Shown one piece after another: positions 17,722-26,593 of a DNA stretch of 58,560 nt. The DNA lies in NCBI GenBank assembly GCA_003599455.1, contig QZKF01000032.1, positions 1-58,560 of the forward strand, written 5' to 3'. Origin of the DNA: Comamonadaceae bacterium (GTDB lineage: Bacteria > Pseudomonadota > Gammaproteobacteria > Burkholderiales > Burkholderiaceae_C). Numbering within the stretch: position 1 is the stretch's first letter; each line of letters begins with the position of its first letter. The translations under genes and the position numbers were made by a program. The notes below the pieces were generated by a model that did not search any database, had not been told where the DNA came from, and was given only the letters and a program-made list of their open reading frames with translations.

Positions 17722-18872
17722 AGGCGTGCGGCCCACACGCTCAGGGCCATGGCGGCCACGAGCACCACCAGGCCCACGTGGTGCAGTTGCAGCATGCGGC
17801 CCTGCGCGATCATCACGCCGCCGAGCGCGGCGCCCAGCGCCTGTCCGCCGTACATGGCCGAGGTGTTGAGCGCCACCGTCGCCGGGGCCAGCGCGGGCGA
17901 GATGTGCACCAGCCGCGCCTGCTGCGCCGAGTTGCACGAGAAGCAGCCCAGCGCCCACGGAACGAGCACGAAGGCCTGGGCCCAGAAACCGTGGCGTCCG
18001 AGCGGCCACAGCAGCAGGGTCAGCACCATGGCGCCGAGCGTGATGAACACCGCCGTGGGTGCGCCGATGCGGTCGATGAAGCGCGTGACCGCCACGTTGC
18101 CCGCCAGGCCGAAGGCGCCGAACCACAGGAACATCAGCGAGAGCGCCGCGCCGCCGGCACCCAGCGTCTGCGCGAAGTAGGGCGCGAAGTAGGAGAACAG
18201 CGTGAACTGCCCGAAGGCCGAGAGCAGGGTCACGCCCACCGCCGCCATCAGCGGTGCCGAGCCGACGGTGCGGCCCCAGGCTTCGCGCGAGAGCGCGGCC
18301 GGCTTGATGCCGTCGGGCATCTCGCGCCACACCCAGGCGCCGCTGACGAAGGCCATCAGCGCCACCAGCCCGAAGGCCCAGCGCCAGCCGAGTTCGCCGC
18401 CGATCCAGGCCGACAGCGGCATGCCCATGACCGAGGCCACCGACCAGCCCAGGAACACGAAGGTGATGGCGCGGCCGCGTTGCGCCGGGCCGACCAGCAG
18501 GCCCACGCTGGCCGCGGCCTGGGGCGTGAAGATGGCCGGCGCGATGACCGCGAGCACGCGCAGCGGCAGCAAGGCCGCGTAGTTCGGCGCCAGGGCGCAG
18601 GCCGCGGTGAGCACGCCGTACCAGAGCAGCGAGATCGCGAGCAGCCGGCGCCGGTCCCAGCCCGCGACCAGGCTGGCAAAGGCCGGCGCGCCCAGGCCCA
18701 TGAGGATGGCGGCGGCGGTGATGAGCTGGCCGGCCTGCGGGATCGACACTCCCAGCGACTGGCTGATGTCGTTGAGCGTGCCGGGCACCACCATCACACC
18801 GGTGCCGATCACGAAGTTGCCGACCATCAGGGCCCAGAGGGCGCGTGGCAGGCGGTTGCTGGCGGGTGTCAT
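17706..18872 (-). CDS. MFS transporter, sugar/drug efflux type
   Basis: The 388-aa protein has about 12 hydrophobic segments and resembles arabinose-efflux/AraJ-type MFS exporters. Segment 1 is ALWALMVGNFVIGTGVMV, the motif-A-like loop is LVAGWDRRRLL, and the family pattern FVFLGWSVASVMGMPLSAWIG is present. The substrate cannot be inferred. The start at 18872 overlaps the stop of the YqaA-like gene by 4 bp, and the 3' end overlaps the convergent RsuA-like gene by 16 bp, with no terminator visible between them. Confidence 0.85.
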   Translation of the reverse strand: MTPASNRLPRALWALMVGNFVIGTGVMVVPGTLNDISQSLGVSIPQAGQLITAAAILMGLGAPAFASLVAGWDRRRLLAISLLWYGVLTAACALAPNYAALLPLRVLAVIAPAIFTPQAAASVGLLVGPAQRGRAITFVFLGWSVASVMGMPLSAWIGGELGWRWAFGLVALMAFVSGAWVWREMPDGIKPAALSREAWGRTVGSAPLMAAVGVTLLSAFGQFTLFSYFAPYFAQTLGAGGAALSLMFLWFGAFGLAGNVAVTRFIDRIGAPTAVFITLGAMVLTLLLWPLGRHGFWAQAFVLVPWALGCFSCNSAQQARLVHISPALAPATVALNTSAMYGGQALGAALGGVMIAQGRMLQLHHVGLVVLVAAMALSVWAARLQKRS

Positions 18873-19351
18873 GGATGCAGGGTTCCGGGGAAGAACCACA
18901 ACAGCGCGGCCGTCATGGCGAGGTAGCGGGCGAACTTGCCGACGGCCATGTAGGCCAGGCAGGGCCAGAAGGGAAATTTCATCCAGCCGGCCACGGCGCA
19001 CAGCGGGTCACCAACCACCGGCAGCCAGGCCAGCAGGCAGGCCTTGGGGCCGAAGCGCTCCAGCCATTTCAGCGCGCGCAGTTCGGTGGCGCCGCCACGC
19101 GCGCGGTCGATCGCCTTGTGCGTGCCCAGCCCCATGAGCCAGCTCACCGCGCCACCGAGCGTGTTGCCGGCGGTGGCGACGAGGATGGCGGGCCAGAACA
19201 GTTCGGGGTTGAGCTTGATCAGGCCGAACACCGCCGGCTCGGAGCCCATGGGCAGCAGCGTGGCCGATACGAAGGCCACCACGAACACCGTGCTCAGGCC
19301 GAACTCGGGCAGGGCCAGCAGTTGCAGAAGATGGGTGGACCAGTCGGGCAT
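18869..19351 (-). CDS. YqaA/VTT-family membrane protein
   Basis: The 160-aa inner-membrane protein resembles YqaA, a SNARE-associated/VTT (DedA-like) protein. It has FVSATLLPMGSEP in the first re-entrant region and VATAGNTLGGAVSWLMGLG in the second, followed by KWLERFGPKACLLAWLPVVGDPL. Function is unclear for the family, with links to lipid scrambling in DedA relatives. The start at 19351 puts the amphipathic helix first; an in-frame ATG at 19456 adds a Pro-rich stretch and is less likely. The stop overlaps the MFS start. It is divergent from dusB. Confidence 0.85.
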   Translation of the reverse strand: MPDWSTHLLQLLALPEFGLSTVFVVAFVSATLLPMGSEPAVFGLIKLNPELFWPAILVATAGNTLGGAVSWLMGLGTHKAIDRARGGATELRALKWLERFGPKACLLAWLPVVGDPLCAVAGWMKFPFWPCLAYMAVGKFARYLAMTAALLWFFPGTLHP

Positions 19352-19451
19352 GGGCGAGGGAATACACGGTGCCGGAGACCGGCGCGTCGGGCTTGGGAAG
19401 GGTGGGCGGAAAAAGTGGTTGAGCATATCGCCTGCTGAAAAAACAGGCAGA

Positions 19452-19457
19452 TACAAT
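19452..19457 (+). promoter_or_regulatory. Possible -10 box upstream of dusB-fis
   Basis: TACAAT lies 72 bp before the dusB start in an AT-rich patch of an otherwise GC-rich region. The -35 at 17-bp spacing is weak (CGCCTG). A short hairpin GCCTG/CAGGC with an A-rich loop (19430-19448) overlaps the spacer. Confidence 0.3.
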
Positions 19458-19529
19458 CGCTCTCCTTCGCACCCCGCGTTTGCTGGGTTCGCGGCAGTTC
19501 AACCGCTCGACACCGATTCTCCCACCGCC

Positions 19530-20564
19530 ATGCAACTCGGGGCCTTCACCCTGCCCAATGCCCTGTTCGTCGCGCCCATGGCGGGGGTGACGGACCGGCC
19601 GTTCCGCAAGCTGTGCAAGCGGCTCGGCGCGGGCTATGCGGTCAGCGAGATGGTGACATCCCGCCCCGATCTGCAGGACAGCCTCAAGACCTCGCGCCGC
19701 GCCAACCACGAAGGCGAGGCCGCGCCGATCGCGGTGCAGATCGCCGGCACCGACGCGCAGATGATGGCCGACGCCGCGCGCTACAACATCGACCGCGGTG
19801 CGCAGATCATCGACATCAACATGGGCTGCCCGGCCAAGAAGGTGTGCAACAAGTGGGCCGGCTCTGCATTGATGCAGGACGAGGCCCTCGCCATCGAAAT
19901 CGTGCAGGCCGTGGTGGCCGCGTGCGAGCCGCACGGCGTGCCCGTCACGCTGAAGATGCGCACCGGCTGGTGCGCGGGCGTGCGCAATGCGCCCACGCTC
20001 GCGCTCGCCGCGGAAGCCGCTGGCGTGCAGATGCTCACTGTGCACGGCCGCACGCGCGAACAGGGCTACAAGGGCCAGGCCGAGCACGACACCGTGGCCC
20101 ACATCAAGAGCCGCGTGCGCATTCCGGTGGTGGCCAATGGCGACATCGACAGCCCCGAACAGGCGCGCGAGGTGCTGCGCCGCACGGGTGCCGACGCCCT
20201 CATGATTGGCCGTGCCGCGCAAGGCCGACCCTGGATCTTCCGCGAGATCGCGCATTTCCTGGCCACCGGCGAGCACCTGCCGCCGCCCTCGCTGGCCGAG
20301 GTCCGGGTCTGGCTGCTCGACCACCTGCACGACCACTACGACCTGTATGGCGAGTCCACCGGCGTGCGCAGCGCGCGCAAGCACCTGGGCTGGTACGCGC
20401 AGTCGCTGCCGCTGCCGCCGGGCGCGGCCGCGCTGTTCCGCTCGCGCGTCAATGCCCTCACCACGGTGGAGGCGCAGCTGCGCTGCGTGAGCGACAGCCT
20501 GGACGAGTGGTCCCACGAAGAAGCAACAACAATCCCGAGAGACAACTGGAAACTGGCCGCATGA
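19530..20564 (+). CDS. dusB: tRNA-dihydrouridine synthase B
   Basis: The 344-aa FMN enzyme reduces uridine 17 in the tRNA D-loop. It has the N-terminal FMN-site motif VAPMAGVTDRPFR, the catalytic cysteine Cys100 in NMGCPAKKVCNK, and MLTVHGRTREQGYKG plus GADALMIGRAAQGRPWIF for FMN binding. Length is normal. The ATG at 19530 precedes the conserved FTLPNALFVAPMAG; the frame is open upstream but that stretch is the antisense of the YqaA-like gene. It overlaps fis by 4 bp, the classical dusB-fis operon. Confidence 0.96.
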   Translation: MQLGAFTLPNALFVAPMAGVTDRPFRKLCKRLGAGYAVSEMVTSRPDLQDSLKTSRRANHEGEAAPIAVQIAGTDAQMMADAARYNIDRGAQIIDINMGCPAKKVCNKWAGSALMQDEALAIEIVQAVVAACEPHGVPVTLKMRTGWCAGVRNAPTLALAAEAAGVQMLTVHGRTREQGYKGQAEHDTVAHIKSRVRIPVVANGDIDSPEQAREVLRRTGADALMIGRAAQGRPWIFREIAHFLATGEHLPPPSLAEVRVWLLDHLHDHYDLYGESTGVRSARKHLGWYAQSLPLPPGAAALFRSRVNALTTVEAQLRCVSDSLDEWSHEEATTIPRDNWKLAA

Positions 20565-20797
20565 AACAGAACAAACTGCACGACTGTGTGCGTGCCAGTA
20601 TGGAAGACTTCTTCCACGACCTCAATGGCACCGACCCGGCCAATCTGCACGACATGCTGGTCAAGGCGGTGGAAAAGCCGCTGCTCGAGGTGGTGATGGA
20701 GCAGGCGCAGCACAACCAGTCGCGCGCCGCGCAGTGGCTGGGCCTGAACCGCAACACGCTGCGCAAGAAGCTGCTCGAACACAAGCTCATCGACTGA
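20561..20797 (+). CDS. fis: Fis family DNA-binding protein
   Basis: The 78-aa protein is a short Fis as usual in betaproteobacteria. The C-terminal helix-turn-helix is NQSRAAQWLGLNRNTLRKKL, and the N-terminal half carries the dimerisation helices. Fis bends DNA and modulates rRNA, recombination and growth-phase genes. The start ATG overlaps the dusB stop (ATGA), and purH follows after 39 bp. Confidence 0.95.
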   Translation: MKQNKLHDCVRASMEDFFHDLNGTDPANLHDMLVKAVEKPLLEVVMEQAQHNQSRAAQWLGLNRNTLRKKLLEHKLID

Positions 20798-20836
20798 GCC
20801 CGGCCGCCCGATTTCAAACCTCCCCACATCCCTTCC

Positions 20837-22423
20837 ATGCGCGCACTCATCTCCGTCTCCGACAAGACCGGCATCGTCGAACTCGCCCAGGCCCTGCACG
20901 GCCTCGGCGTGGCCCTGATCTCCACCGGCGGCACCGCCAGACTGCTGGCCGACAAAGGCCTGCCCGTGACCGAGGTGGCCGAACTCACCGGTTTCCCCGA
21001 GATGCTCGACGGCCGCGTGAAGACGCTGCACCCCAAGGTGCACGGCGGCCTGCTGGCGCGCCGCGACCTGCCCGAGCACATGGCCGCGCTCAAGGCCCAC
21101 GGCATCGATACCATCGACCTGCTGATCGTCAACCTCTATCCCTTCGAGGCCACGGTGGCCAAGGCCGGCTGCACGCTGGAGGACGCGATCGAGAACATCG
21201 ACATCGGTGGTCCGGCCATGGTGCGCAGCGCCGCGAAGAACTGGAAGGATGTGGCGGTGCTCACAGACGCGACCCAGTACCCGGCCGTACTCGACGAACT
21301 CAAGACCCACGGCAAGCTCGGCGACAAGACGCGCTTCGCGCTGTCGGTGGCCGCGTTCAACCGCATCAGCAACTACGACGCCGCCATCAGCGACTACCTC
21401 TCGTCGATCGAGTTCGAGGAAGGCGCGAGCGTGCCCCGGCGCAGCGAGTACCCGGCCCAGAGCAACGGCCGTTTCGTCAAGCTGCAGGACCTGCGCTATG
21501 GCGAGAACCCGCACCAGAGCGCTGCGTTCTACCGCGACCTGTATCCGGCGCCCGGCTCGCTCGTGACCGCGAAGCAATTGCAGGGCAAGGAGCTGAGCTA
21601 CAACAACATCGCCGACGCCGACGCGGCCTGGGAGTGCGTCAAGAGCTTCGACGCGCCGGCCTGCGTGATCGTCAAGCACGCCAACCCCTGCGGTGTGGCC
21701 GTGGGCAAGGACGCGCTCGAGGCCTACAGCAAGGCCTTCCAGACCGACCCGACCAGCGCCTTCGGCGGCATCATCGCGCTCAACCGCGTGCTCGACGGCG
21801 CGGGCGCGCAGGCGATCAGCAAGCAGTTCGTCGAGGTTCTGATGGCGCCGGGCTACACGCCCGAGGCGCTGGAGGTGTTCAAGGCCAAGGCCAACGTGCG
21901 CGTGCTCGAAATCGCGCTGCCGCCCGGCGGTCCCACCGCCTGGGACAAGGGCCTGAACCTGAGCGACGTCAAGCGCGTGGGCTCCGGCCTGCTGATCCAG
22001 AGCGCCGACAACCATGTGCTGCAGCGCGCCGACCTCAAGGTGGTGACCAGGCTGCAGCCAACCGCACAGCAGATCGACGACCTGCTGTTCGCCTGGAAGG
22101 TTGCGAAGTTCGTGAAGTCCAACGCCATCGTGTTCTGCAAGGACGGCATGACCATGGGCGTGGGCGCGGGCCAGATGAGCCGTCTGGACTCGGCGCGCAT
22201 CGCCAGCATCAAGGCCGGCCACGCCAAGCTCTCGCTGCAGGGTACCGCCGTGGCCAGCGACGCCTTCTTCCCGTTTCGCGACGGCCTGGACGTGGTGGTG
22301 GACGCGGGCGCGAGCTGCGTGATCCAGCCGGGTGGCTCGATGCGCGACCAGGAAGTGATCGACGCGGCGGACGAGCGCGGCGTGGTGATGGTGTACTCGG
22401 GCGTCCGCCATTTCCGCCATTGA
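20837..22423 (+). CDS. purH: Bifunctional AICAR transformylase/IMP cyclohydrolase PurH
   Basis: The 528-aa enzyme carries out the last two steps of IMP synthesis. The N-terminal MGS-like cyclohydrolase domain (residues 1-about 150) has [29 protein letters not shown] and [10 protein letters not shown]. The C-terminal transformylase domain has LRYGENPHQ, the catalytic Lys-His in VKHANPCG, and the C-terminal motif [14 protein letters not shown]. Length is normal. It is the third gene of dusB-fis-purH and is closed by an intrinsic terminator. Confidence 0.97.
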   Translation: MRALISVSDKTGIVELAQALHGLGVALISTGGTARLLADKGLPVTEVAELTGFPEMLDGRVKTLHPKVHGGLLARRDLPEHMAALKAHGIDTIDLLIVNLYPFEATVAKAGCTLEDAIENIDIGGPAMVRSAAKNWKDVAVLTDATQYPAVLDELKTHGKLGDKTRFALSVAAFNRISNYDAAISDYLSSIEFEEGASVPRRSEYPAQSNGRFVKLQDLRYGENPHQSAAFYRDLYPAPGSLVTAKQLQGKELSYNNIADADAAWECVKSFDAPACVIVKHANPCGVAVGKDALEAYSKAFQTDPTSAFGGIIALNRVLDGAGAQAISKQFVEVLMAPGYTPEALEVFKAKANVRVLEIALPPGGPTAWDKGLNLSDVKRVGSGLLIQSADNHVLQRADLKVVTRLQPTAQQIDDLLFAWKVAKFVKSNAIVFCKDGMTMGVGAGQMSRLDSARIASIKAGHAKLSLQGTAVASDAFFPFRDGLDVVVDAGASCVIQPGGSMRDQEVIDAADERGVVMVYSGVRHFRH

Positions 22424-22440
22424 GCGGCGCAGCCCCATGA

Positions 22441-22469
22441 AAAAGGCCGGTGGATCACCGGCCTTTTTT
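22441..22469. terminator. Bidirectional intrinsic terminator between purH and hemL
   Basis: The stem AAGGCCGG pairs with CCGGCCTT across a 7-nt loop; T6 follows on the plus strand and A4 precedes, giving a shorter T-run on the minus strand. It lies 18 bp after the purH stop and 21 bp from the hemL stop, so it can end both convergent transcripts. Confidence 0.9.
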
Positions 22470-22489
22470 CTTGCGCGGTTGACGTGCCT

Positions 22490-23797
22490 TCAGCGAGCCA
22501 GCTGCTTGAACACCTCGCGCGCCGCAGCGACGGTCTCTTCGATGTCCTGGGCCGTGTGCGCGGCGCTCACGAAGCCGGCTTCGTACAAAGCCGGTGCGAT
22601 GTACACGCCGCGATCCAGCAGGCCGTGGAACAGCGTGTTGAAGCGCGGGCCGTCGGTGGTCATGACCTTGGCGTAGTTCTGCGGCAGCTCGTCGAACAGG
22701 AAGAAGCCGAACATGCCGCCCTCGCTGTCGCCGCACAGGGCCACGCCTTCGGCGGCCGCGGCCGACTTCAAGCCATCGACCAGCGAGCGCGTCGTGGCCG
22801 ACAGCGACTCAAAGAACCCGGGCTTGCGGATTTCCTTCAGGGTGGCCAGGCCACATGCCGTGGCGACCGGGTTGCCTGACAGCGTGCCCGCCTGGTACAC
22901 CCCGCCCAGCGGTGCGAGCTGTTCCATCACCGCGCGCTTGGCGCCGAAGGCCGCGAGCGGCATGCCGCCACCAATGACCTTGCCCATCACCGTCATGTCG
23001 GGCTCAAAGCCCGGGATCAGTTTCGCGTACACGCTCTGCGCGCCGCCGAGCGCCACGCGGAACCCCGTCATGACTTCATCAAAAGCGAGCAGCGCACCGT
23101 GCTGTGTGCACAGCTCGCGGCAACGCTTCATGAACGGCACGCTGGCGCGCACGAAATTCATGTTGCCCGCGATCGGTTCGATCATCAGGCAGGCCAGCTC
23201 GGGCCCGTGCTCGGCAAACGCCGCTTCCAGTTGCGCCACGTTGTTGTATTCCAGCACGATGGTGTGCTGCACCACCTCGGGCGGCACCCCCGCGCTGGTG
23301 GGGTTGCCGAAGGTGGCCAGACCGGATCCGGCCTTCACCAGCAGTGCGTCGGCGTGGCCGTGGTAGCAGCCCTCGAACTTGATGATCTTCTTCCGCCCGG
23401 TCGCGCCGCGTGCCAGCCGGATCGTGCTCATGCCCGCCTCGGTGCCTGAACTGACCAGGCGCACCATGTCGATGCTCGGCACCAGTTCGATGATCGCTTC
23501 GGCGAGCTCGACCTCGCGTTCGGTCGGCGCACCGTACGAGAAACCTTCCAGCACCGCCTTCTGCACCGCTTCCACCACAGCGGGGTGGCCGTGGCCCAGG
23601 ATCATCGGGCCCCAGGAGCCGATGTAGTCGATGTAGCGCTGGCCGTTGGCGTCCCAGAAGTAGGCACCTTGCGCGCGCTGCACGAAACGGGGTGTGCCGC
23701 CCACCGCGCGAAACGCGCGCACGGGCGAGTTCACGCCGCCGGGGATCAGGGCCTTGGCGCGGTCGAACAGCTGCTGGTTGCGGTCGGTGGTGGTCAT
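22490..23797 (-). CDS. hemL: Glutamate-1-semialdehyde 2,1-aminomutase
   Basis: The 435-aa PLP enzyme makes 5-aminolevulinate from glutamate-1-semialdehyde in C5-pathway haem synthesis. The PLP lysine is Lys273 in [11 protein letters not shown]; other motifs are [25 protein letters not shown] and [11 protein letters not shown]. Length and start ([20 protein letters not shown] follows the first residues) are normal. Downstream of the ThiD-like gene by 19 bp on the same strand, it shares its terminator with convergent purH. Confidence 0.97.
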   Translation of the reverse strand: MTTTDRNQQLFDRAKALIPGGVNSPVRAFRAVGGTPRFVQRAQGAYFWDANGQRYIDYIGSWGPMILGHGHPAVVEAVQKAVLEGFSYGAPTEREVELAEAIIELVPSIDMVRLVSSGTEAGMSTIRLARGATGRKKIIKFEGCYHGHADALLVKAGSGLATFGNPTSAGVPPEVVQHTIVLEYNNVAQLEAAFAEHGPELACLMIEPIAGNMNFVRASVPFMKRCRELCTQHGALLAFDEVMTGFRVALGGAQSVYAKLIPGFEPDMTVMGKVIGGGMPLAAFGAKRAVMEQLAPLGGVYQAGTLSGNPVATACGLATLKEIRKPGFFESLSATTRSLVDGLKSAAAAEGVALCGDSEGGMFGFFLFDELPQNYAKVMTTDGPRFNTLFHGLLDRGVYIAPALYEAGFVSAAHTAQDIEETVAAAREVFKQLAR

Positions 23798-23816
23798 GGG
23801 TGGGCGGTGAGGGGGT

Positions 23817-24758
23817 TCAATGGCGCGTGGTGTCGAGCGGGAAATCGTCGGCGTCGAGCGTGCTGTCGGCGGCCGTTTCGGTCGACGGCTCTTCTTCGGC
23901 GCCTTCGTCGTCGTGCGCCCAGAACAGGCGGTCGGGCACGGCGTGCCCCATGCCGGGCTGGAAACCGGCGTCGAGGCACTGGTCGAGGTAGGTCAGCGCT
24001 TCGGCGCAGGCCGACTGCAGGTCGGTGCCGCCCGCGATCAGCGCGCACAGGGCGGCTGAGAGCGTGTCGCCAGCGCCGGTGAAGGTCGCCTCGAAGCGCT
24101 CGTAGCGCGCGGTGGCCAGCACGGATTCGGGCGTGGCCAGGTGGCTTTCGAGGTACTGGTCGGCGGCGTTGAAGCCGGTCACCAGTGTGTAAGGCACGCC
24201 ATGCACGGCGGCGGCCCGCGCGACCTCGCGCGGGCTCGGGGGACGGTCACCCTCCCACTCGGGCAACAACCAGCGGCACAAGGTGCTGTGGTTGCCCACC
24301 AGCACGGTGGTCTGCGGCAACAGCAGCTCGGCGCAGGCGTCGAGATAGGTCTCGATCGCCAGTTCGTCCCACCATGAGAGGTCGGGCATGTAGGTGATCA
24401 CCGGCACTTCGGCGTAGTCGGTGGTGATCTCCGCCACGGCGCTGAGGTTCTCCGGGCTGCCCACGAAGCCGACCTTGAAGGCCTGGACCGGCATGTCTTC
24501 CAGCGCGCACCGGGCCTGATCGGTCACGGCTTCCTCGTCGAAGGCAATGTGGTCGTGAATGTCCGAGGTGTCGCGCACATAGGCTCCCGTCACGACGGGA
24601 AGCACATGGGTCGACGCGCTCGACATGGCCGTGATGTCCGCGCTGAGACCGCCCGCGCCGCTGGGGTCGCTGGCGTTGAACGTCATCACGCACGGGAGCG
24701 AGGTTTCTCCGGGGGACTCCACCGCCGCAGGGGCAGAGGATTCGGGTGTATCGGGCAT
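23817..24758 (-). CDS. Divergent ThiD-like (hydroxymethylpyrimidine kinase) homologue
   Basis: The 313-aa ribokinase-fold protein resembles ThiD. The N-terminal substrate motif is recognisable ([15 protein letters not shown], residues 28-42) and the C-terminal anion hole is [10 protein letters not shown] (228-237). Three active-site positions differ from canonical ThiD: the GxGCT cysteine is Asp231 (as in other ribokinases), the VxDPVMxxxSG segment reads [10 protein letters not shown] (123-132), and the NxxEA motif reads NHSTL (156-160). An acidic 40-residue C-terminal tail is also unusual. It may phosphorylate a different substrate, or be a thiamine enzyme of an unusual type. Upstream of hemL by 19 bp and divergent from rubredoxin. 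Confidence 0.7.
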   Translation of the reverse strand: MPDTPESSAPAAVESPGETSLPCVMTFNASDPSGAGGLSADITAMSSASTHVLPVVTGAYVRDTSDIHDHIAFDEEAVTDQARCALEDMPVQAFKVGFVGSPENLSAVAEITTDYAEVPVITYMPDLSWWDELAIETYLDACAELLLPQTTVLVGNHSTLCRWLLPEWEGDRPPSPREVARAAAVHGVPYTLVTGFNAADQYLESHLATPESVLATARYERFEATFTGAGDTLSAALCALIAGGTDLQSACAEALTYLDQCLDAGFQPGMGHAVPDRLFWAHDDEGAEEEPSTETAADSTLDADDFPLDTTRH

Positions 24759-24850
24759 GGGGTACTGGGGGAGGGCAGGGTTGTGGCGCGGTCACCCGAG
24801 CAATGGTTCACGCAGGGGGCCAAACGTGATCGACAGCCGGCGTAACTGGC

Positions 24851-24881
24851 TTGCGGAGCGGTGCACATGGCTCGATACAAT
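24851..24881 (+). promoter_or_regulatory. Possible sigma-70 promoter for the rubredoxin gene
   Basis: A good -10 TACAAT (24876-24881) lies about 33 bp before the rubredoxin ATG. The best -35-like hexamer is TTGCGG (24851-24856), but its 19-bp spacer is long. The patch is AT-rich against its surroundings. Confidence 0.3.
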
Positions 24882-24913
24882 GCTTGCATTCTAAGACAAT
24901 GCCCCCTATAACC

Positions 24914-25087
24914 ATGACCGAAACCAAGACTTGGATGTGCCTGATCTGCGGCTGGATTTACGACGAAGCTGCAGGGGCACCGGAGCATGGCGTGGCCGCA
25001 GGCACCCCTTGGGCCGAGGTGCCCATGAACTGGACATGCCCGGAATGCGGCGCCCGCAAAGAAGATTTTGAAATGGTGCAAATCTGA
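24914..25087 (+). CDS. Rubredoxin
   Basis: The 57-aa single-iron electron carrier has the four iron ligands Cys9, Cys12 (CLICG), Cys42 and Cys45 (CPECG), plus the typical WIYDE and DFEMV. It carries electrons to oxygenases or oxidative-stress enzymes. The start at 24914 gives the normal length; another in-frame ATG at 24899 would add MPPIT. It lies 99 bp before pilG, a gap in which I see no clear terminator, and divergent from the ThiD-like gene. Confidence 0.95.
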   Translation: MTETKTWMCLICGWIYDEAAGAPEHGVAAGTPWAEVPMNWTCPECGARKEDFEMVQI

Positions 25088-25186
25088 CATCGAAACGGCG
25101 CACCTTATGGTTTCATGGCGAACCCGGTACGGTATCGACCGGTCTCGTGTCCCATGTCCTGTCCCACCCTCTGGAGCTAGTGAACC

Positions 25187-25582
25187 GTGAGCACAACGCC
25201 TGCCCTCAAAGTCCTGGTGGTTGACGACAGCAACACCATCCGCCGAAGCGCCGAGATCTTCCTCAAACAGGGCGGGCACGAAGTCCTGCTGGCCGACGAC
25301 GGCTTCGACGCCCTGGCCAAGATCAACGATTACCAGCCCGACCTGGTGTTCTGCGACATCCTCATGCCGCGCCTCGACGGCTACCAGACCTGCGCCATCA
25401 TCAAGCGCAACGTGCGTTTTGCCAGCATCCCCGTGGTGATGTTGTCCTCCAAGGACGGCGTCTTCGACAAGGCGCGTGGTCGCATGGTGGGCTCGCAGGA
25501 CTACCTCACCAAACCTTTCACCAAAGACCAGCTTCTGCACGCGGTGCAGCAGTTTGGCGCCAACCTAACCGGAGCAGTGTGA
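25187..25582 (+). CDS. pilG: Twitching-motility response regulator PilG
   Basis: The 131-aa protein is a single receiver domain. The phosphoacceptor is Asp57 (FCDILMP), the acidic pair Asp13-Asp14 (VVDDS) and the switch lysine Lys109 (YLTKPF). In the Pil-Chp system PilG is phosphorylated by ChpA and promotes pilus extension. It begins with GTG at 25187, preceded by GGAG about 10 bp upstream. The stop overlaps the pilH start (TGATG). Confidence 0.93.
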   Translation: MSTTPALKVLVVDDSNTIRRSAEIFLKQGGHEVLLADDGFDALAKINDYQPDLVFCDILMPRLDGYQTCAIIKRNVRFASIPVVMLSSKDGVFDKARGRMVGSQDYLTKPFTKDQLLHAVQQFGANLTGAV

Positions 25583-25947
25583 TGCCCATTCGGAAAATTC
25601 TTGTGGTCGACGATTCCAAAACCGAGTTGATGGTTTTGTCCGACCTGCTGGGTAAAAACGGCTACACCGTGCGCACCGCTGAGAATGCGGACGAGGCCTT
25701 CCGTCGGCTTGGCGAGGAAAAGCCGGACCTGATCCTGATGGACGTGGTGATGCCCGGTCAGAATGGGTTTCAACTCACGCGTGCCATCACGCGGGACCCT
25801 CAATATTCGAGTATTCCCATCGTCATGTGCACGAGCAAGAACCTGGAGACCGACCGCGTGTGGGGCATGCGTCAGGGGGCCCGCGACTACGTTACCAAGC
25901 CGGTCGACGCCGAAGAGCTGCTGTCGAAAATCCGGGCTCTGGGTTAA
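25582..25947 (+). CDS. pilH: Twitching-motility response regulator PilH
   Basis: The 121-aa single receiver domain has Asp54 as phosphoacceptor (LMDVVMPGQNGFQ), Asp10-Asp11 (VVDDS) and Lys106 (VTKPVD). PilH is the second receiver of the Pil-Chp pathway; in Pseudomonas it favours pilus retraction or acts as a phosphate sink. The ATG at 25582 shares an A with the pilG TGA; a GTG codon directly before it could also serve as start. pilI follows after 30 bp. Confidence 0.93.
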   Translation: MPIRKILVVDDSKTELMVLSDLLGKNGYTVRTAENADEAFRRLGEEKPDLILMDVVMPGQNGFQLTRAITRDPQYSSIPIVMCTSKNLETDRVWGMRQGARDYVTKPVDAEELLSKIRALG

Positions 25948-25977
25948 ACGCACCTCACGACCTGAACCGCACCGAGC

Positions 25978-26529
25978 ATGGCCAAACGTCAATCACTCAA
26001 GGAACTTCAGGAACGATTGGCCCAGCGCTTGACGGTCGCCAAGACCGAAGCTGTCACGGCAACCTGGCTGGCCGTCGAGGCCAGTGGCCGGCGGTACCTG
26101 CTGCCCCTGGTGCAGTCCGGCGAAATTTTCCCCTGGTCACCGCTTCAGCGTGTGCCCTACACCAAGCCCTGGTATGCGGGCGTGGCCAGCCTGCGCGGCG
26201 GCCTGCATGGTGTCATCGATCTGGCGCGCCTGGTCGAGGCGCCTGCGGGTGCGGCGGGCACGCCTTCCTCCATCGCCGCCGGCGAGCGGGTCACCTCCGA
26301 GTCTCGCCTGGTCAGCCTGCACGCCGCGCTGGGCGTGAATGCCGTGATCTGGATCGATCGGCTGCTCGGTCTGCGCAACCCGTCCATGTTTGCAGCCATC
26401 GGGTCGAATCCCGATAACGCCCCTTCTTATTTCACCCGCTCGCTGGTTGACCCGCAGGGCATGCCCTGGCAGGAGCTCGATCTGCAGGCGCTGGTGGCCG
26501 AGCCCGAATTTCTGGCGATTGCGGCCTGA
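25978..26529 (+). CDS. pilI: CheW-like adaptor PilI
   Basis: The 183-aa protein is a CheW-like SH3-type coupling domain: YLLPLVQSGEIFPWSPLQRV, then YTKPWYAGVASLRGGLHGVIDLARL. It links the receptor PilJ to the kinase ChpA. The C-terminal segment is DPQGMPWQELDLQALVAEPEF. It fits PilI by position between pilH and pilJ. The ATG at 25978 starts the conserved part. Confidence 0.92.
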   Translation: MAKRQSLKELQERLAQRLTVAKTEAVTATWLAVEASGRRYLLPLVQSGEIFPWSPLQRVPYTKPWYAGVASLRGGLHGVIDLARLVEAPAGAAGTPSSIAAGERVTSESRLVSLHAALGVNAVIWIDRLLGLRNPSMFAAIGSNPDNAPSYFTRSLVDPQGMPWQELDLQALVAEPEFLAIAA

Positions 26530-26593
26530 AGGTTGAACCCGCGGACCGCTTTGGGTCTTTTTGTCATTCTGTTTTCAGTTGGAAGGTTTTTAC

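Noticed and set aside
19430..19448. Hairpin GCCTG/CAGGC with A-rich loop as a terminator
   Set aside because: The stem is only 5 bp, the A-tract is in the loop, and no T-run follows.
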